Source: an uncultured Sphingorhabdus sp. (GTDB lineage: Bacteria; Pseudomonadota; Alphaproteobacteria; Sphingomonadales; Sphingomonadaceae). From it: a stretch of DNA of 64,000 nucleotides. The DNA lies in assembly GCA_947501885.1 (NCBI GenBank), contig CANMXN010000003.1, positions 135,959 to 199,958 of the forward strand. Direction: 5' to 3'. Made by a program: the position numbers and the translations under genes. Positions 63,014 through 64,000 of the stretch are shown piece after piece; the stretch's first letter is position 1, and each line of letters begins with the position of its first letter. The notes under the pieces were generated by a model. It saw only the letters and a list, made by a program, of their open reading frames with translations. It ran no database searches and was not told the DNA's origin.

Positions 63014-63790
63014 TTAGATAAAGAGCGCGACTGATTGCATAGCCTTCATCACGGCCCGCCCACTGCTGTCCCATACTGTCATATTTTGGCTGCTAGCACC
63101 GTGGCTTGCATGATGCGTTTCTGAATCTAAAAACCACCACCCATTTTCGGTTTGCGGTTCATCGGTCAGCATATTGATATGCCAGTTCATCGAAGACACC
63201 ATAGCCTGTTCCTCGAATAGCCCCATGACGGAAGGGGGCAGGGCGTCGCCAATGCACATAAGTTCGGCAAAGGGATTAAGCCCATCGCGTTCCCTTAAGC
63301 GGTGCCAATTGGCGAGGCGCGGCTCGCCTGATCCTAATGTTAGGCGTTTGTCGGGATATTCCAAATGATAGGTGAAAAATTCAGGTGGCCCGCTGCGTGT
63401 TTCGCTATCCTTGGGAATTGGCGGAAAATCAGGTTTGGGCATATCGATATAATCAATTTTACTTTCGCGTCTTTTCACGAACAAAAAGGTGCAGCTCAGC
63501 GAGATTGTATCACCTGTTATAATTTCGCTTTTGATAAAGGCGGCGTTGCGGCCGCGGCGCAATAGCTGTGTTTTTATCTGTACATCTCCCGCAACGGGGC
63601 CTGCAAATGCGATTTGAGCAGATTGGAGGGGCGGTAGATCATCTTCGCTTAAAACAGCCGCTTGATAAGCCAATGCGCTGCTTAATCCGCCAAAAGCCGT
63701 GCGCCCCTGATGCCAAGTGGGCTTGATGGTGACATTATGAGTTGCGCCGCCATTAGGGCTGATTTGATTAAGCATTTCATGTAAGTTCAT
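63014..63790 (-). CDS. Acyl-CoA thioesterase, TesB-like double hot-dog family
   Basis: The 258-residue protein has two hot-dog halves. The first holds WHQGRTAFGGLSSALAYQA and the second WHINMLTDEP and WWFLDSETHHASHGASSQN, where the Asp/Thr/Gln of TesB-type enzymes lie. It hydrolyses acyl-CoA esters in the cytoplasm; chain-length preference cannot be told. It converges on the cfa gene. Confidence 0.8.
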   Translation of the reverse strand: MNLHEMLNQISPNGGATHNVTIKPTWHQGRTAFGGLSSALAYQAAVLSEDDLPPLQSAQIAFAGPVAGDVQIKTQLLRRGRNAAFIKSEIITGDTISLSCTFLFVKRRESKIDYIDMPKPDFPPIPKDSETRSGPPEFFTYHLEYPDKRLTLGSGEPRLANWHRLRERDGLNPFAELMCIGDALPPSVMGLFEEQAMVSSMNWHINMLTDEPQTENGWWFLDSETHHASHGASSQNMTVWDSSGRAVMKAMQSVALFI

Positions 63791-63908
63791 ACCCGCATGT
63801 TAGCCGCCTAATTCTATATTTCAAATGGTAAGATAATGTTTTTATCAAAGCATCACAATCCGTAACGGAAAGAGGTATAATTTGGCTTCATGTTATAAAT
63901 GTTTTGCG

Positions 63909-64000
63909 GAATGGTGGGCCCAACACGCGCAAGCGTGAATATTATACAAGCCTTTTATTCGAACGAAGTGAGAATGGTGGGCCCAACACGCGCAAGCGTG
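63909..64000. repeat. 29-bp direct repeat pair with a GCAA-loop hairpin, at the window edge
   Basis: The same 29 bases occur at 63909-63937 and 63972-64000, with a 34-base spacer. Each copy contains GGTGGGCCCAA followed by CACGC-GCAA-GCGTG, a perfect hairpin with a GNRA loop. Repeat and spacer lengths are CRISPR-like, but two copies cut by the window edge do not make an array, and no cas gene is present in the window. Confidence 0.5.

Noticed and set aside
63909..64000. Firm CRISPR array call
   Set aside because: Only two units are visible, no cas genes are in the window and the single spacer cannot be judged; kept as a repeat.

Overview
This window looks like chromosome of an AT-rich alphaproteobacterium, most likely a member of the Sphingomonadales. 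The evidence is the gene block rne / N-acetylmuramoyl-L-alanine amidase / PBP1A / prfB / methyltransferase, small sphingomonad-type families (DUF3297, DUF427, DUF4197), the long (about 530 aa) isocitrate lyase, a perfect CtrA-type box (TTAA-N7-TTAAC) in one promoter, and scattered recF and dnaN that are not next to dnaA. I saw no rRNA, tRNA, insertion sequence, prophage or convincing CRISPR array.

Layout. 1-14.8 kb: the edge of a nucleotidyltransferase-type gene, REP-like palindromes, DUF427, a lipoprotein, a BLUF photoreceptor, isocitrate lyase, a fatty-acid-hydroxylase-like membrane enzyme, a secreted lectin-like protein, a TMEM175-type channel, an S1/P1 nuclease, DUF4197, two alpha/beta hydrolases, DoxX, an acyltransferase, a KAS III-like synthase and a PilZ protein. 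14.9-17.7 kb is the most unusual stretch: a small PspC protein, then recF enclosed by two nearly identical direct repeats of about 680-690 bp. Each repeat carries two tandem minus-strand genes for related 38-39 residue hydrophobic peptides, so there are four copies of a tiny membrane peptide family around recF. 17.8-26.8 kb: a CtrA-box CHAP amidase, DUF3297, an MBL-fold lipoprotein, TypA/BipA, a chemotaxis receptor, a cytochrome c / TPR gene pair and a BASS-type transporter. 26.8-36.3 kb: a YbbA/YbbP/TesA cluster, a TelA-family gene with a partner, a decayed sigma factor / autotransporter junction, ppx and rlmE. 36.3-48.2 kb: a DsbA-like thioredoxin, an M48 metalloprotease, RNase E (reading frame broken at an A6 run), amidase, PBP1A, RF2 and a lipoprotein methyltransferase. 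48.2-51.9 kb: a class II (medium-chain) PHA synthase, its depolymerase and a beta-propeller protein. 51.9-64 kb: an Lrp regulator with methionine gamma-lyase and a three-site 31-bp-phased operator array, a ferredoxin reductase, a D-aminoacylase-type amidohydrolase, an orphan, dnaN, a histidine phosphatase, rlmN, cyclopropane fatty acid synthase, a thioesterase, and a 29-bp direct repeat pair at the right edge.

Most of the window is housekeeping or envelope and lipid metabolism. The unexplained material is the recF-flanking long direct repeats with their micro-peptides, the split RNase E tail, the sigma/autotransporter scar, and several short regulatory arrays. All functional calls come from reading motifs by eye; no database search was run.
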